DNA from: Larimichthys crocea
Taxonomy: Eukaryota > Chordata > Actinopteri > Sciaenidae
Assembly: GCF_000972845.2 (NCBI RefSeq)
Contig: NC_040029.1
Location: 1,661,192 to 1,725,191, forward strand
Direction: 5' to 3'
Length of the DNA: 64,000 nucleotides
Under the pieces are notes generated by a model. The model saw only the letters and a list, made by a program, of their open reading frames with translations. It was not told the DNA's origin and searched no databases. This document shows positions 38,401-50,170 of the stretch, piece after piece. The translations under genes were made by a program, and so were the position numbers. Within the stretch, counting starts at the first letter, position 1. Every line of letters starts with the position of its first letter.

Positions 38401-41400
38401 ATGACTTTTGATGAATTGTTGATTTGCATATGTTCAAAACAAATAGCTACATATAAAAATAAATACAGTCGATTTTTTTTCGTTTCAAAATTAAGCCACA
38501 TTATTTTATTTACGCTGTTAACGATCTCATACACGGATCGTGTATGTATACTGATAAATTTATTAACGTTGTGTAGTTATTTCTAGTATTATCTGCTCAA
38601 TACAAGTAATTACAGAAGCTGAATATAAATAAAGCAAAAAAAGTGCTCTTTTTCTAAAGAATAGCTTAGGGCCTGCTGTTAGAGTGATTTATTATTAGAT
38701 TAATACTACAACCCATACAATAAACGTTCATCTTATCAACATCTTCTTCGTGACTCCTACAGGACATGGTCCATCCAGCCCGTCTGTCTTCAGCCACATA
38801 AGCTTACACGTTTCTTGAGTAAAGAGGGATTAGTGCTTTAATAAAGCCTGTGTCCTTCCATGCTATAACATTTTACAATCCATTTCATTAATTACACAAG
38901 CATTCCATAGATTATTTTTTACACTTACCCGGTCCACAGATTCTTCCCATCTGCTTTCAGGCTTTCTGCTATGTGTTCTGAAGTTGTGGAGGGGGGAGAG
39001 AGGTTGAAGCCACAGAGCAGGTTCTCCTTCCCCTGTTAATCCCTGTTAACAGACTGACCCCTAACTAAACCTACAGGCCAATGCCAGTCATGTGACAGTA
39101 CTTTTGCATGTCTTATGTGTGTGTGTGTGTATGCGGAGGTGTTAGTTTTGGTGGTGGTGCACATGGGCATGCATGTTGTTAACCGGGAACTAGTAGAGCT
39201 GTGTGAAAGCTCCTTCCCCCACCCCATCAATGTTAAAAGAGTATAGCACTCAAAGGGCCTCTAATCCACATTAGCTCGATCCCCTTTAGCTGATGGAATT
39301 ACTACAATAGTCCATCATACTTACAGCATGGCAGGACAACCCCTGACTAATCCCCTTTCTAATGCAGGGGTCAATTCAATACCAAAAACATATTATCCCC
39401 ACAGAAAACTGGCCTTAACTAAAATGATTGTACATTAAAGATTAAAGTAATTTAGCCAACTTTGGGGAAGAAAGAAATCCATCCAAAACAGGTTAGATTA
39501 GAAACTTACCAATATCTCCCCTGACAGTAGGTAGAATTAATATTAGGTGGTTTCAGTTTTTTTTTAGCATTTGTGAGTCTGTGTTTTGCTCCGCCCGGCT
39601 GGGAAAATCCCCCAATCTCTACCAACTCTATCACACAACTGCGAGCCATCTCGTCGCTTGCCTCTTATTCTCCCACTTCCTCGTCTGTAAACGCTAGCTG
39701 AATGTATGACAAACGAGAGTTATTGTCGGGTCCCTCGTGGGCGGTAAGGTCTCTGGGGATTGTATAGAAATCGGCTGTCTGAGAAGGATGAGAAGAAGAA
39801 GAACGAAATAGAAGCACCTGAGGAAAGTTTGAGGGAGGTTGTTTGTTTGCATTGCAGCCACAAGTTTGCAGGGTGCGACCAAAATAACTCCGGGAATGGG
39901 GTTATTAAAGGGCCAGCTCCCGTGGAGGTCCAGCTGGGGCCTATGGATTTGAGATGGCTTGTATTCCTATTAGATATGACAAAAAAATTGATATTTGAGA
40001 TTTAATATATAGACCAGTGTGTCACAGAGTGTTTATAACACCTGCAAATAAGAATGTCTGTCTTTTACATTAGAATGAGTCTTTTTATATATACAGACAC
40101 GGCGGGGGGGTCCTCTTCTTTGGGGCCCGCCATATTGAAACCCACCATGTTTCTTACAGGAGCCCAGAACAGACACCCAACTTAAACGCTTTTGGGCTCT
40201 ACCCAGGGCCTTTTGCGTGTTTTTGTGCTTTCCCTGGCCCATTGCATATTCTAAGTAAGGCTTTCTGCTTTTCCTTTGTTAAGAACATTTTCCTGTTCAG
40301 GCCCCAAAAAATCCACCCCAAAATGTCTGAGAAATCTGGATTATGCTTGCGTTGGCAAACTTGTCGACCTGTAGACATTAGCTTGATTTAAGGGGGAGGA
40401 ACCATTGCATACAACATTCACAGATTGGAAAAAGGAAGGAAAAAAAAAAAACATCTTAGGCAACAATTGACAGTTATTATGCAAAATATTTCTTGTTGAA
40501 ACCACCATTAACGGACATTTACCAAAACCTTTTTTTCCAACGTTTCCAGCATTTCAGTTTCAATATGCTCTGGTTTTTGTCTTGTGGGTATTTTTCGCCC
40601 CGCTAGCATCATATTTAGCACCCACCATTATGTTACATCTTCAATTATGACCAATTTTATGAACCCAACAAATGACATAATTTCAGATTACTCAGCACTG
40701 ATGGCAGCCTTATTTTTGCATCATTCTGTATTTTAGGCTCCACACATAGCAACAGGGAAAAGCATTAAAATACTTTGGTTAATCTACTTTGTCTTGTGTT
40801 TTCTTAGTTGTACTGTAGATAGGGCCAGACAGAGTAATTATAGGAAAGTTATTTACCCACAGCTTTGAGTTTTTAAAGAAGGATTTCCTGGCTTTTATAT
40901 TTCCTAAATAAATTTGCGATTATCAAGTTCTTGAGAGTCAGTTTGTAACAGTTAATGAATAAGGAAACTCATTAATGGAGCGTGCTTGTTGGTACCCCAC
41001 AAAGCCCCTGAATCATCTATATTACAGTGGAGAGCAGTTAACATGCAGTTAGGTGGGAGTTTCTGTTTTAGTTTTAATCAAATTAGGCGCAGGGAACACA
41101 GTCACACTGGACGTAATCTTGTACTCTTCATTGTGAAGTCTGTCAGTGGAGTCTCAGTGTGCCTCTACAGTAGCTGGCTGCATAAAAACAGATTACCAGT
41201 GTGCGACTGTCCTTATTTAATGAACTTCGTTGATTGACTACGAGGACAACAGAAAAGCCTGTTAGTCAACCACCATCCAGTCTGTCTTCTCTTGTGTCGT
41301 GAAGTGGAAGAAAAGCTTTCGCTCCCACTGTGAGCTAAAACACGGTAGAATGTGTTTTAAACTGCCAAGTTTGTTTCATCTCGCCGTCTTTCAATTGCAT

Positions 41401-43300
41401 CCACTTAAGGACAGGGATAGCTAGAGGAGCTTAGGCCTGTAGCTTAATTTCCATCCTGGGACTTGCTATGAGGGATGAAATATTAAAGTAGTGAGATAAC
41501 TTATCATGTCTCTTTTCTGTCAAAGGAAATCATCATAGAAACACACGATGAATTCATTTCCCGTGTCGGGCTCGTGTAAACTCGTTCTTGAATAGATTCA
41601 TGAAACTCAGGAGAGCAGAAGAGAATGCGTACAGCGGATACATGTTGTTGTCCGTCTGAGCATTTCTAGAAAAGTGAGTTACACATTTGCCAGCCATCTG
41701 TGGAGACATGACACTCACTGAAAACTGCCTTTTGTTTCACCGTTTTCTGGATTCACTGCATTAAAAGCATCGAACAGCGAGCCAGCCCAGAAAACAGGAG
41801 GGGCCTAAGCGGCGTGTTACAAAGCGAACAAACTAAACCCAATGAAATGAAACTCCTTTCGAATCGCCACCGAGCTAATTCTGACATCCTGCTGTGGAAC
41901 GGGTCTTCCAAATCATCACTCTGTTCTAATGAACCTGCAAGCCACGTCACAGAGCTATGCCAAGAAAGACGACCACCCGCTGTGGAACTCAGGTTTGGAA
42001 ACCACAGTCACACCAGGGAAACTCTCTTCTCTACTATCTATGGGAGCTTCTCCATGTGTTCTTAGCACCGGTTCCTATCTGTAAACCATAAATTACGTGT
42101 TCAAGTGATTGAACTTAAATCACATTATCTCTGAGCTGAGATGCTTCATTGCAGTCTGATTATATGAATTTGGGTCACCATGATTGCTATTCTATGGTTA
42201 AAGTATTAGTTTGCTTAGCTTTATCATACAGCGCTACTTCATTTGCTCATTGTTACTTGTTGTTAGGCTGTTTGGAGACTTGATTGTATATAGAAAATCT
42301 TGATTATGAGTTGAATTCACAGCTGGAATCAAAAAGCAGAGGTTGACTTTCTACAAAACACAGTGACTGCTAATAATTAGTTATACACCCACAGATCACA
42401 TTTATAATGAAAACGGTCTTTAAGATCAAAGGAACACGATTCAAAAACACTATTTGTATTGAATTTATGCACTGATGGAGTGGGAACTGGACTTGATAAC
42501 ACTCAAATAAGACAATAAATCTAAATAAAGAAGGCAAAGTGAAAAAAAAAAAACGTAAAAAAAAAACCAGTCTTTCTTCCATGCTTTAGCTGTCCATGTA
42601 AGAAAAAATTTTTATACGATTAATATAATATAATTACACCTTAGACCTGTGAAGCAGTGCATGCATTTAACTATCTTTCCTTCACTGTGGCTGGTGGGTT
42701 TATTTGTCCCGAAATTTTGCTCTCTTATGATGTGCTCTCTAATAACAAAATCCTAACTAATCATATAAAGTTTGTAAAAAATTGTTATGTTCACACACGC
42801 GTGAACACTGTGTACAGTCGAGTGACATGCAACGTGGAGCTGAAGGGTTGTGTTGCCCGGCCTGACTGTGACAACCGTGGGAATGCCAGACATTTGTTGC
42901 GGGGCAAAAAAAAACAGAAAATGGTCATTTAGCAGATGCTGTGAGCAACAGGGCGTGACAAAAAACTGGATTTGAAAAGTCCTTCCATCCTATCGTGGAA
43001 ATTATAACTTGGCTGTAGGGATAGAAACTTATGCTATAAAAGATAAACAAATCTGCACGGCAAAAACAGGAACACCATGCTGCGCGTGTTCTAGATAGCT
43101 AATCACATAGATAGGATGCGACCACCGGTGTGTTATGTTGCACATGGTTAAGTGAAAATACTGCTGCACCCAGGACGCTGAGGGGGTTTCCACCCTGCTC
43201 ACTGTGGCTTTGGAGCTCACACACAGTAAGTAAAGTAAATACATAATACGGCATCCATTCTGTGTATAGTTTCTATAGTGCCTGATATTAGGTTTAAGTA
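38400..43300. other. Copy 1: region upstream of cobll1, no intact exon
   Basis: Counterpart of 52.6-57.2 kb. The homologue of the likely N-terminal cobll1 exon lies at about 38,930-39,035 but is disrupted. A MITE-like repeat is at 39907-40225. The remaining open frames are short and differ between the two copies, which argues against coding function. Confidence 0.6.
39907..40225 (-). mobile_element. MITE-like repeat, copy 1 version
   Basis: Same family as 20266-20815 but inverted, and the collinear partner of 53946-54220. Shared cores include CCGCCATATTGAA and AGGAGCCCAGAACAGACA. This version carries many small insertions relative to its partner. Confidence 0.65.
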
Positions 43301-43860
43301 CACGTGTTCTCTCTGCACAGGTGCAGTTAAATGGCATCCTATTAATTATATAGAAATCTGGTATGAAGATCAATGAGGAACATTAAAATCAATACATGGT
43401 GACTGTGTTACCTGAATGTAATTCATCTCTGGTGCTGGCTGCATCTATGCCCCCACACACTAATACATATTTATACTGTCTACACTGCCCATATCTAACC
43501 AATAGTGTTGTTCAAATGTAGCTGTTTATTCTGTATATAATGGCGACCAATTTAATTACTTTTACTTACACCGTACAGTTCATACTATACATATATTAAC
43601 TTAATTAACCTGCATTGTATAATTACACTATATATATATATCTTAGTGTATTCATTTCACTTTATATATATATCTTGCTAACATATTTGTGTTTATATCT
43701 GCACTGTTATTTATACATCCTATATGCATAGTGCATTTCATTGTCTCTGTTATTGTACTTTGTGCAGTCACACTAAAGTTGAACCTAATCTAATCAACAA
43801 CATCTTTTCAGGTGGTTTGCTGCAAAAATGCATTTTTTTTAGTTTTGTTGCTCATTTTTT

Positions 43861-43946
43861 TAAAATGATTTAAAACAGTTTTTACTATAGAGCTGTTCTA
43901 ATGTAAAATGATTTAAAACAGTTTTTACTATAGAGCTGTTCTAATG
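43861..43946. repeat. Perfect 2 x 43-bp tandem duplication
   Basis: 43861-43903 is repeated exactly as 43904-43946. The corresponding place in copy 1 (about 29,610-29,655) has a single unit. Confidence 0.9.
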
Positions 43947-43949
43947 CTG

Positions 43950-46340
43950 CTTTTTTGAATATATAACAGTGTTTTCCTGATATTGTTCCGTCTATGTATT
44001 AAAGTGTTACATGTTTCTTTTCATTTAGAGGTTATGAGTGGATGCTGGTTGCGTGGGTGGGGTAAGGTTAGAAAATGTTGCCATGGCGGTGGTTGCAGTG
44101 GTACACGCTGTACAAATGGGGACATCCAAAATTCATGTTCATCCATGCCTATATAATATCCTGCAAACACTCGCAGTTTGTTCATGTCATATCAACAACA
44201 GTCCACGTTTGCTCCGGTGTGTATGTTGATGAGTGTCTTGCATTCATACCACGGCCTCCTCATTCATTCGTTTGAACCAGGATGTGCTCATGCGACTGAA
44301 GTGTCCTCCAGGATTTCGAACACCCTGTTTGGTCGCGTCTCTCTCCGCCCCGTCTCCGATAATCAGCGGAACCTCTTTGTGTTAGACGTCTGCTTTTTGT
44401 TCATCTGTGCCGATAGCATCTGATGTCACGTGCTGGATCATAAATGTACATGACAAGAGAGGCATTTCGTGTTATACTGCATTATGAATCCAGCTTTCTT
44501 TTGTCTGCATAATCACGAACATCGCCGCTCAGGTTGAAATTCAACCTTTCACTGCTAAAAAAAAAAAAAAAGGATAATGCCAGACTTGTCACTTACACTG
44601 GATATCATGCTTCAGGCAGGAAAGGAGCTTCTCTCCAGCATGTGTGTTTCTTTTTCCACAGACTTTTTTTTTTTCTTTTAAACGTTAGACGTGGCTCTCT
44701 CCCTTAGGGGCGGTAATGGCATTCTCCATGACAACGGCAGTGTGACACGGCTGTGCCCTTGAGGGCCGGGCGCCCCCTCTGGGGGGAGCGCCACGGAAAC
44801 ACGACAGGGTCAACGGTCACCTCCCATCATCCACCAGCAACCCGTCCTCCTCGCTCTCTCTCTCTTTTTCCTCAGGTGGAGCAAGGAACGTTAGAGCAAG
44901 AGAAAGAGAGAGAGAGAAAGTCTTGAAGCGAGCCCACTCAGTCCAGGCCTGGCAAACGTGGAGCTTTAGCCACAGGCGGTTCTGGCTGGGTCTCTACCTC
45001 GCATAGCTCCTTGCTGTTCCTCCAAGGCCAGGGCTGGATCAATACGTATAGTAGTGCGGATTCTTTTGGCACCCAAGTATAGCTATGCAGTATTGCCCTG
45101 AGGTATGGCTCCGTTAAAGACATAACAGTGTGTGCATGTGAGCAAAGTGGACTGAGTTTATTCAGGAAGGTGTTGAGATGCTTGGCATGAAACTGAAGCT
45201 TCCAACAAGGATTTTTTTTTTTTCCTCCATTTTGTTGCTGGAAATTCTCATATTCCGTTAAATATTGCATGTAGGTTTTTGTTCTGGGAAAGTCCTTGAA
45301 AAAGGGGAGGTGGATTCTCAGACAAAGACAGCCTTCAGACAAACATTTAAATATAATTGAATATCAAAAACAATGTCATCAAAGTTCATTAGTTGCTTCT
45401 GGCTAATTAGAAAACAATATTTACAGATATTTATTCTCTTGTGATGCGTTCACAGCTCTCACATGATGGAAAAAAAAAAAAAAGACCTCACAGTCAGGAT
45501 GTTCATTTTAGATACAATGCTCTTCTGCCACCTGCTGACTAAAACGCAAAACAGTCTTGCAGGATTTCATGAGTTTTACTGCATTCTTCATGTCTTAAAA
45601 ATCAGAAAAAAAATATACACCCTGAGGGAGAGAACAAAATCAAGCACAAACAAGGATAGTACTGAGAGTAGATTTTCTTTAGTTTTACACAAACAAACAA
45701 AAGCTCTCACGTCAGCGTTCTGTCCGCCTTGGCACATGAAGAAAAAACAGGACATTGTCAGTTCAACAGCTCGTGTCCTGTACATTTGGCTTACTCAACA
45801 ACAGAAAATGTTTATGTTCAACCTGTGAACATAAAGTCCAACGTACAATGAGACAAAGAAACAAACAAAAAAAATGATTATAGAAACCAGAAGTCTTTTG
45901 TTTAAGTTATCCGGAGGTCGCAAAGTGAATCTGGTGTCCTCAGCCGGCTCTGAATCCTCACCCTAAACAAGGACTTCCATTCAAAGCGTGTTTGAGGAAG
46001 CCGGTCAGGCACCTGCAGCAGAGGCGAGATTAAAAACAGAAATATTTACGACACGTCTTCCCTCTATAGGCAGGAATTAAAAAGGCCTCGGGCAGGCGCA
46101 TCACATGTCCAGAAATATACTTGTCATCACGCATTCAACGTCTGCATGTCAGTTTGTATCAAAGAGGACTAAAAGAAATGCATATCTATTCCCCCTTTTA
46201 CTATGTGAGGATTTCTTCTATATTGAATTGAATAATTATGTGTTTCACGTCTGATTGTTTGTCATTTTCATGTCAGTATGAATAAGTACTGAAGACTGTT
46301 CATGTAGGACCCATCATTCCATCGTCTTGTGAGGCTCAGT
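43950..46340. other. Copy 2: region downstream of the main cobll1 exon, no exon assigned
   Basis: A last exon carrying the WH2 actin-binding motif is expected on the minus strand here or further left but was not found. Two places look conserved between copies: 45890-46025, where a minus-strand acceptor-like CTCTGCTGCAG precedes an open stretch ending in TAA (its phase does not fit the preceding donor), and 44870-45010, a GC-rich block with a CTCAG acceptor-like site on the plus strand. Confidence 0.45.
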
Positions 46341-46349
46341 GGTACTTAC

Positions 46350-47873
46350 CGTACTGGTATATGGACCTGGGTGGTGAGGGAAGTGCATCGTCCGGGCCCT
46401 TTGGGTCCTGAGGGCCTACAACTTTACCACCACGCTGGAAGCGAGACCTTTGCACGGCCAATGCTACCGCTTGTGCAAATTTGGATGGGGCTGCCATCAT
46501 CCTGTCCAGAGCGTTTGGTGCAGCGGCAGACTTCTCAGTAGTAGTGACTTCTCTACCCTCTTCAATGACTTCTATGTCTTCAAAGAAGACAGGTGGAGGA
46601 GGGGGAGGGAAGCTGTCTTCGTCTTCATCTTCTTCTTGCAACTCTTCCTCCTCAACTTCCCTCTCCTCAGTGCATGAACCACAATGGTCCATATCTGGAC
46701 TTACAGACTGTCTACTAGGGCTTTGGGGAAATTCACTCTGATCCTCTGAGTTGATCTGAACATCACTGAGAAGTTCTCCATCATTGCAGTCTGACGGTGC
46801 TGCTGGTATCACCTTAGATGCGACTTCAGGTTCATCCTCCTCCTTCGGTTTTTCAAATATATCCTCCACCTCAGAGGGAGGTGATCCTGGACAATCCTGG
46901 TAGTCCAGATCAAGTGGAGCTGGTAGAGATGCAAGTTCTCCATCACTACAGTCCGATGGTGCTGTTGGTATCACCTCAGATGTGATCTCCGGTTCATCCT
47001 CTTCCTTCGGCTTTCCTATAGTGCCACCGACCTCTGAGGGAGGTGATCCTGGACAATCCTGGATATCTAAATCAAGTGGAGGTGGGAGAGACCCAAGTTC
47101 TCCATCACTGCAATCTGACGGTGCTGTTGGTATCACCTCGGATGTGACTTCAGGTTCACCCTTTTCCTTTTCAAGACTGTCCTTAACTTCAGCAAGAGGC
47201 GAGCCTGGACAATCCTGGGTGTCTAAATCAAGTGGAGTTGAAAGAGATGCAGTGCGAGTCTCCTGAGAAGAGGGTTCTGGACTCTGCGGAGGTGTTTCAG
47301 TCTCTGATCTGTCCGGAGAACGTGGATCCTCCTTGGCCTCGGTTTGATTTCTGCCAGCTTGTGGAGAAGCTTCACACTCTACTGTTATCTGATCTGGAAC
47401 ACCCAGGGTGCGTTCTGGATCGTGGCAGTTTTCTTTCATTGAGGGAACCACTTTGAAAGTGGTCATTCCTCTCCTCTGTACAGGATCCTCCCACTCAGGC
47501 TCGGTAGGAAGGTTGGCTGTTAGAACTGGCTCTGCCCAGAAAACCCCATTATCTGAACCCCTCGTGGACATAAAGGTGGAGCCATTACAAAATTTCGGGA
47601 AGGTGGTGGAATTCCTCAAACGCTTGACCAGCACTCGTTTGGAAACGGAGGACGTCATGACTTTGGCAAGAGCGCAGCGGGCGTCAGATAAGTCTTTCCC
47701 TCGGAACGAAGGCAGATACGGATCAGCCGCTTCGCAGAGATGAGCCAACGATGGACGTGAGGAGGATGAGGATGACCGCGGCTGTGATGGATGTGGTGAT
47801 GAAGATGAGGAGAGTGAGTCTGACTCGTCGCTTTCTCTCAGCTCCTCCACAGTGTTCAGGGAGGCTGGAGTCC
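46350..47873 (-). CDS. cobll1 large internal exon (cordon-bleu-like protein)
   Basis: This 1,524-base exon encodes the disordered middle of Cobl-like protein 1, an actin regulator at the cell cortex. On the minus strand it starts after the acceptor TTTCTCCAG and ends at the perfect donor GTAAGT, entering with two and leaving with one spare base, which fits the preceding exon. In order it encodes a Ser-rich stretch, the motif GMTTFKVVP (human COBLL1 has a very similar GMTTYKIVP), three 52-54-residue tandem repeats (46771-47250), an acidic Glu/Asp run, PPPPPP (a likely SH3/profilin/EVH1 ligand) and KFAQAVALAVQRS, comparable to the conserved FALAVVKRS of COBLL1. The frame is open throughout, unlike its copy at 32-33.6 kb. 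Long plus-strand frames here are antisense shadows. The assignment to cobll1 rather than cobl rests mainly on linkage to the sodium channel gene. Confidence 0.88.
46771..47250 (-). repeat. Three tandem 52-54-residue repeats within cobll1
   Basis: Units at 47095-47250, 46933-47094 and 46771-46932 each encode PLDLDxQDCPGSP, then an EV...EK/GKPK spacer, an acidic EPEV/ITSEVIP segment and APSDCxDGEL. Units two and three are the same length (54 residues); unit one has two residues fewer. All indels are in frame, as expected of translated sequence. Confidence 0.92.
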
Positions 47874-48024
47874 CTGGAGAAACAGGAAAGACTTAGTAAG
47901 ATGGAATTTTTCAAATTAAAGGGGTCTAGGAAATGTTGGTTTATAGAAATTTTACAGACAAACACATTTTTCAATAAAGTTAAATTAATAATTCACAATT
48001 TTATTGTAATAAAACGAACAGATT

Positions 48025-48112
48025 AATGAAAAATTCCTGAATATAAAATCGTAAAATGTTACATTTTCAATGAAAAATTCCTGAATATAAAATCGTAAAA
48101 TGTTACATTTTC
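48025..48112. repeat. Perfect 2 x 44-bp tandem duplication in a cobll1 intron
   Basis: 48025-48068 is repeated exactly as 48069-48112. Copy 1 (near 33,760-33,805) has one unit. Confidence 0.9.
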
Positions 48113-48612
48113 TGAAAAAGCAGAATGTCTAAATGAGTCAGCAGAAGAGTCGAGATAAAAGAATCATAAACATAAATATATAAAAAATATGAACATACAA
48201 TAGGTAGAACTATAAAGACGAGACGGAAATAAGCATGGAACATAAAAGCATGATTTTGGGAAACAGAACATTTATCATTTTACAACAAGAATGAAAGAAA
48301 AGTAAGAATTTACCAAAATAAATGATTCATTTATCAAATACTACTGTTCACCTGTCTTCTGATTTGAATTAAAAGGCACAACAATTAGTTTAAATCCAAC
48401 CCATTAAAAAGGAAAATACACAAAAGTTACAGAATTTCCACGGAAATAAAACCCAAATCAAAAGAGGACAAATGATTTAAGTGCAGTGGGCAACAGTGAC
48501 AGACATCCATAAAAGCCACTAAAGATGGGAAGGAGGAAGAAGAGGCCAACGCAGGAGGAGGACGGAGGAGGAAGAATAGGGATGGTGGAAGGAGGAGAGG
48601 AAAAGGAGACGA

Positions 48613-48636
48613 CAGCAGCAGCAGCAGCAGCAGCAG
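48613..48636. repeat. (CAG)8 trinucleotide repeat in a cobll1 intron
   Basis: Eight perfect CAG units on the plus strand (CTG on the transcribed sense strand of cobll1), in the 1.77-kb intron before the large exon. In copy 1 the same site reads CAGCAGCACGAGGCAG. Confidence 0.9.
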
Positions 48637-49642
48637 CCCTCAATCAATCACCCCATCAGGTAACACAGAGTCTGTAAGCAGGGAGGAGAAACAGCTCGGC
48701 TTTAGGGCGGCGATCTTCAGTCAGAAACAGTGAAATCTCAAAATGTGAAAATGTGATTCTGATCGGAACAGACCATGGTTATGTAAGTGTAGGAGGACAG
48801 GATCAAGAATGTCATCGTCAACTCTTTACTGGGAGTTGTTTTTGCAGCCTAGGATTGATACAGACTCAGCAGAGTGTTGCACGAGCGTGGCTAAAAGAAA
48901 ACAAGGGAGTGAACCAAGACGCCGACGCCGCTGGAGGCAATTTAGAGCGATAATTAGAGCACTGAAACTTTGAAGCGCTTCTTGTGCTTAATAACCTAAA
49001 TGATCATTGTCCATTCAAGTAAAGCAAGCAAAAATCAGTCAAAAGAAGCCGTGTACGGAGAGAACCTGAAGCCAGGTGGTGAAAGCATGTCAGACAGACT
49101 AATGCAGGGGGAATGAAAGCTCGGACAATAGAGGGATTTATCCTGGAGCAGCCTGAAGCCAATATGTTCTATGAACAAGGCTCTCTGGGTCACTTTAATT
49201 GCCCTGAACGGGGGTTAAATTGTTCTGACTGATAAAAAAAGCTGTGTTTTGCGCTGGATTTAACTGCTAAATCTTCTATTTGATGCCATTCGCTTTGACA
49301 TTTTAATCTTGATTTAACTTCAATCTCTCTTGACCTCGCGCGCCGCTGACTGAAGCCGTAAGGATTTGGTCTGACACAAGAATTCACCCCACTCTAAACC
49401 CCTTTTGATTTCCACTGAAATACTGTAAAAGGTCAATTGGGATTATTGTACCAGCATATTTCATATCTGCTGCTCGACCACCCATCACCACTAGATGGCA
49501 AAATAAACACAAAGCTCACCATTGGGATCAGGCTGCATTTGGACGGTCTGAATTTTATTGTTTGTTTTAAGTGTTAAACAGGCTAAGAGTTCAATCTTTA
49601 CCATTAAAATGAGTGCTCCTTAACTATCAATGAAGATTTTAC

Positions 49643-49742
49643 CTTTAACCTCAGTGTCCACCTGCACCTCCTGGTTGGTGTTTGCACTGGGAGGAGGTGG
49701 GGCCCTCCGCTTGGTACTCCTTAAGGTGGATTCAGCAGATCT
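49643..49742 (-). CDS. cobll1 exon with second KRAP motif
   Basis: A 100-base exon between acceptor TTTCTGTAG and donor GTAAAA on the minus strand. It starts in phase 0 and leaves one base, which joins the GG of the large exon to make a Gly codon. It encodes KRRAPPPP, the Lys-Arg-Ala-Pro (KRAP) type motif by which Cobl-family proteins bind syndapin/PACSIN SH3 domains. In human COBLL1 the equivalent reads KRKAPSPP. It is 78 bases from the preceding exon. Confidence 0.85.
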
Positions 49743-49820
49743 CTACAGAAAGACAATGGCATTATTAGAGGATTGCTTGTGAGACACAAACCTCCATCCC
49801 TTGGTGGAAGTTGAACCCAC

Positions 49821-50003
49821 CGGCGTTCCTCTCAGATGACAGGTACTGAGGTTGCTAGGCACGCTCTGTGACACGCTCATGGGCGGCTGAGGGGCTCGTC
49901 TCTTCTTGGGCATATCTGCTGGAGGGGTTTTCCAAGTGGAAACATCCTGCCCGTTCACTTGTTTGTTGAGGCCAGGTGAAGCCGGAAGACTCCCTGCCAC
50001 TTC
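49821..50003 (-). CDS. cobll1 exon with first KRAP motif
   Basis: A 183-base, 61-codon exon, phase 0 at both ends, from acceptor CCTTGTAG. It encodes LNKQVNGQDVS and then KKRRAPQPPM, nearly identical to KKRRAPLPPM of human COBLL1, followed by SQSVP, also shared. The chosen donor (GTGGGT after CCG) keeps the frame into the next exon. A second GT 30 bases further would shift it. The start and family assignment are firm; the exact 3' end is the least certain boundary of the gene. Confidence 0.8.
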
Positions 50004-50087
50004 CTACAAGGAGGGGAACGTACAGTTTAGTGACAAGCAGATTTAAGTAACCATCATAGCCTGCCACAAGCTGACAACATACTGTAC

Positions 50088-50170
50088 CGTTTCAGGTTTT
50101 TTCTTCCCTCGTCTGAATAAGCTGAGGAATCCTGTGTTCTCCTTCTGTTTCTTCACCCTCTTTGGCAGGT
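50088..50170 (-). CDS. cobll1 exon with GFLSLFRRGKKK segment
   Basis: An 83-base exon between TTTCATCTTAG and GTACAG. Its first two bases complete an Asp codon with the last base of the upstream exon. It encodes KENTGFLSLFRRGKKKPE, the counterpart of the KENKGFFSFFQRSKKK segment of human COBLL1. It is a basic, aromatic stretch just after the ubiquitin-like region. The next intron is 84 bases. Confidence 0.87.

Larger units (their letters stand above)
28998..43300. repeat. First copy of a 14-kb tandem duplicated segment
   Basis: This segment aligns collinearly with 43457-57180. Anchor pairs (copy 1 -> copy 2) are 29401->43660, 30721->45000, 32041->46328, 33301->47571, 36061->50395, 37200->51421, 38761->52931, 40081->54086, 41401->55342 and 43201->57100. 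The offset is 14,259-14,334 up to 36 kb and then falls to 13,899, so this copy gains about 400 bases in its right half. Differences are largely one- or two-base insertions and deletions scattered evenly through coding and non-coding DNA. The first 34 bases appear before the N gap and the segment restarts after it. Confidence 0.9.

Noticed and set aside
44938..45342. 134-codon minus-strand frame downstream of cobll1
   Set aside because: It does not persist in copy 1, shows no WH2 or other known motif, and its donor/acceptor context does not fit.
45890..46025. Possible last cobll1 exon after the acceptor CTCTGCTGCAG
   Set aside because: The open frame is in the wrong phase for the donor at 46349; in the correct phase it stops after one codon. 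Kept only as a note.
46329..47743. Plus-strand open frames of 70-111 codons opposite the large cobll1 exon
   Set aside because: They are antisense shadows of the cobll1 frame, which is supported by family similarity and splice phase.
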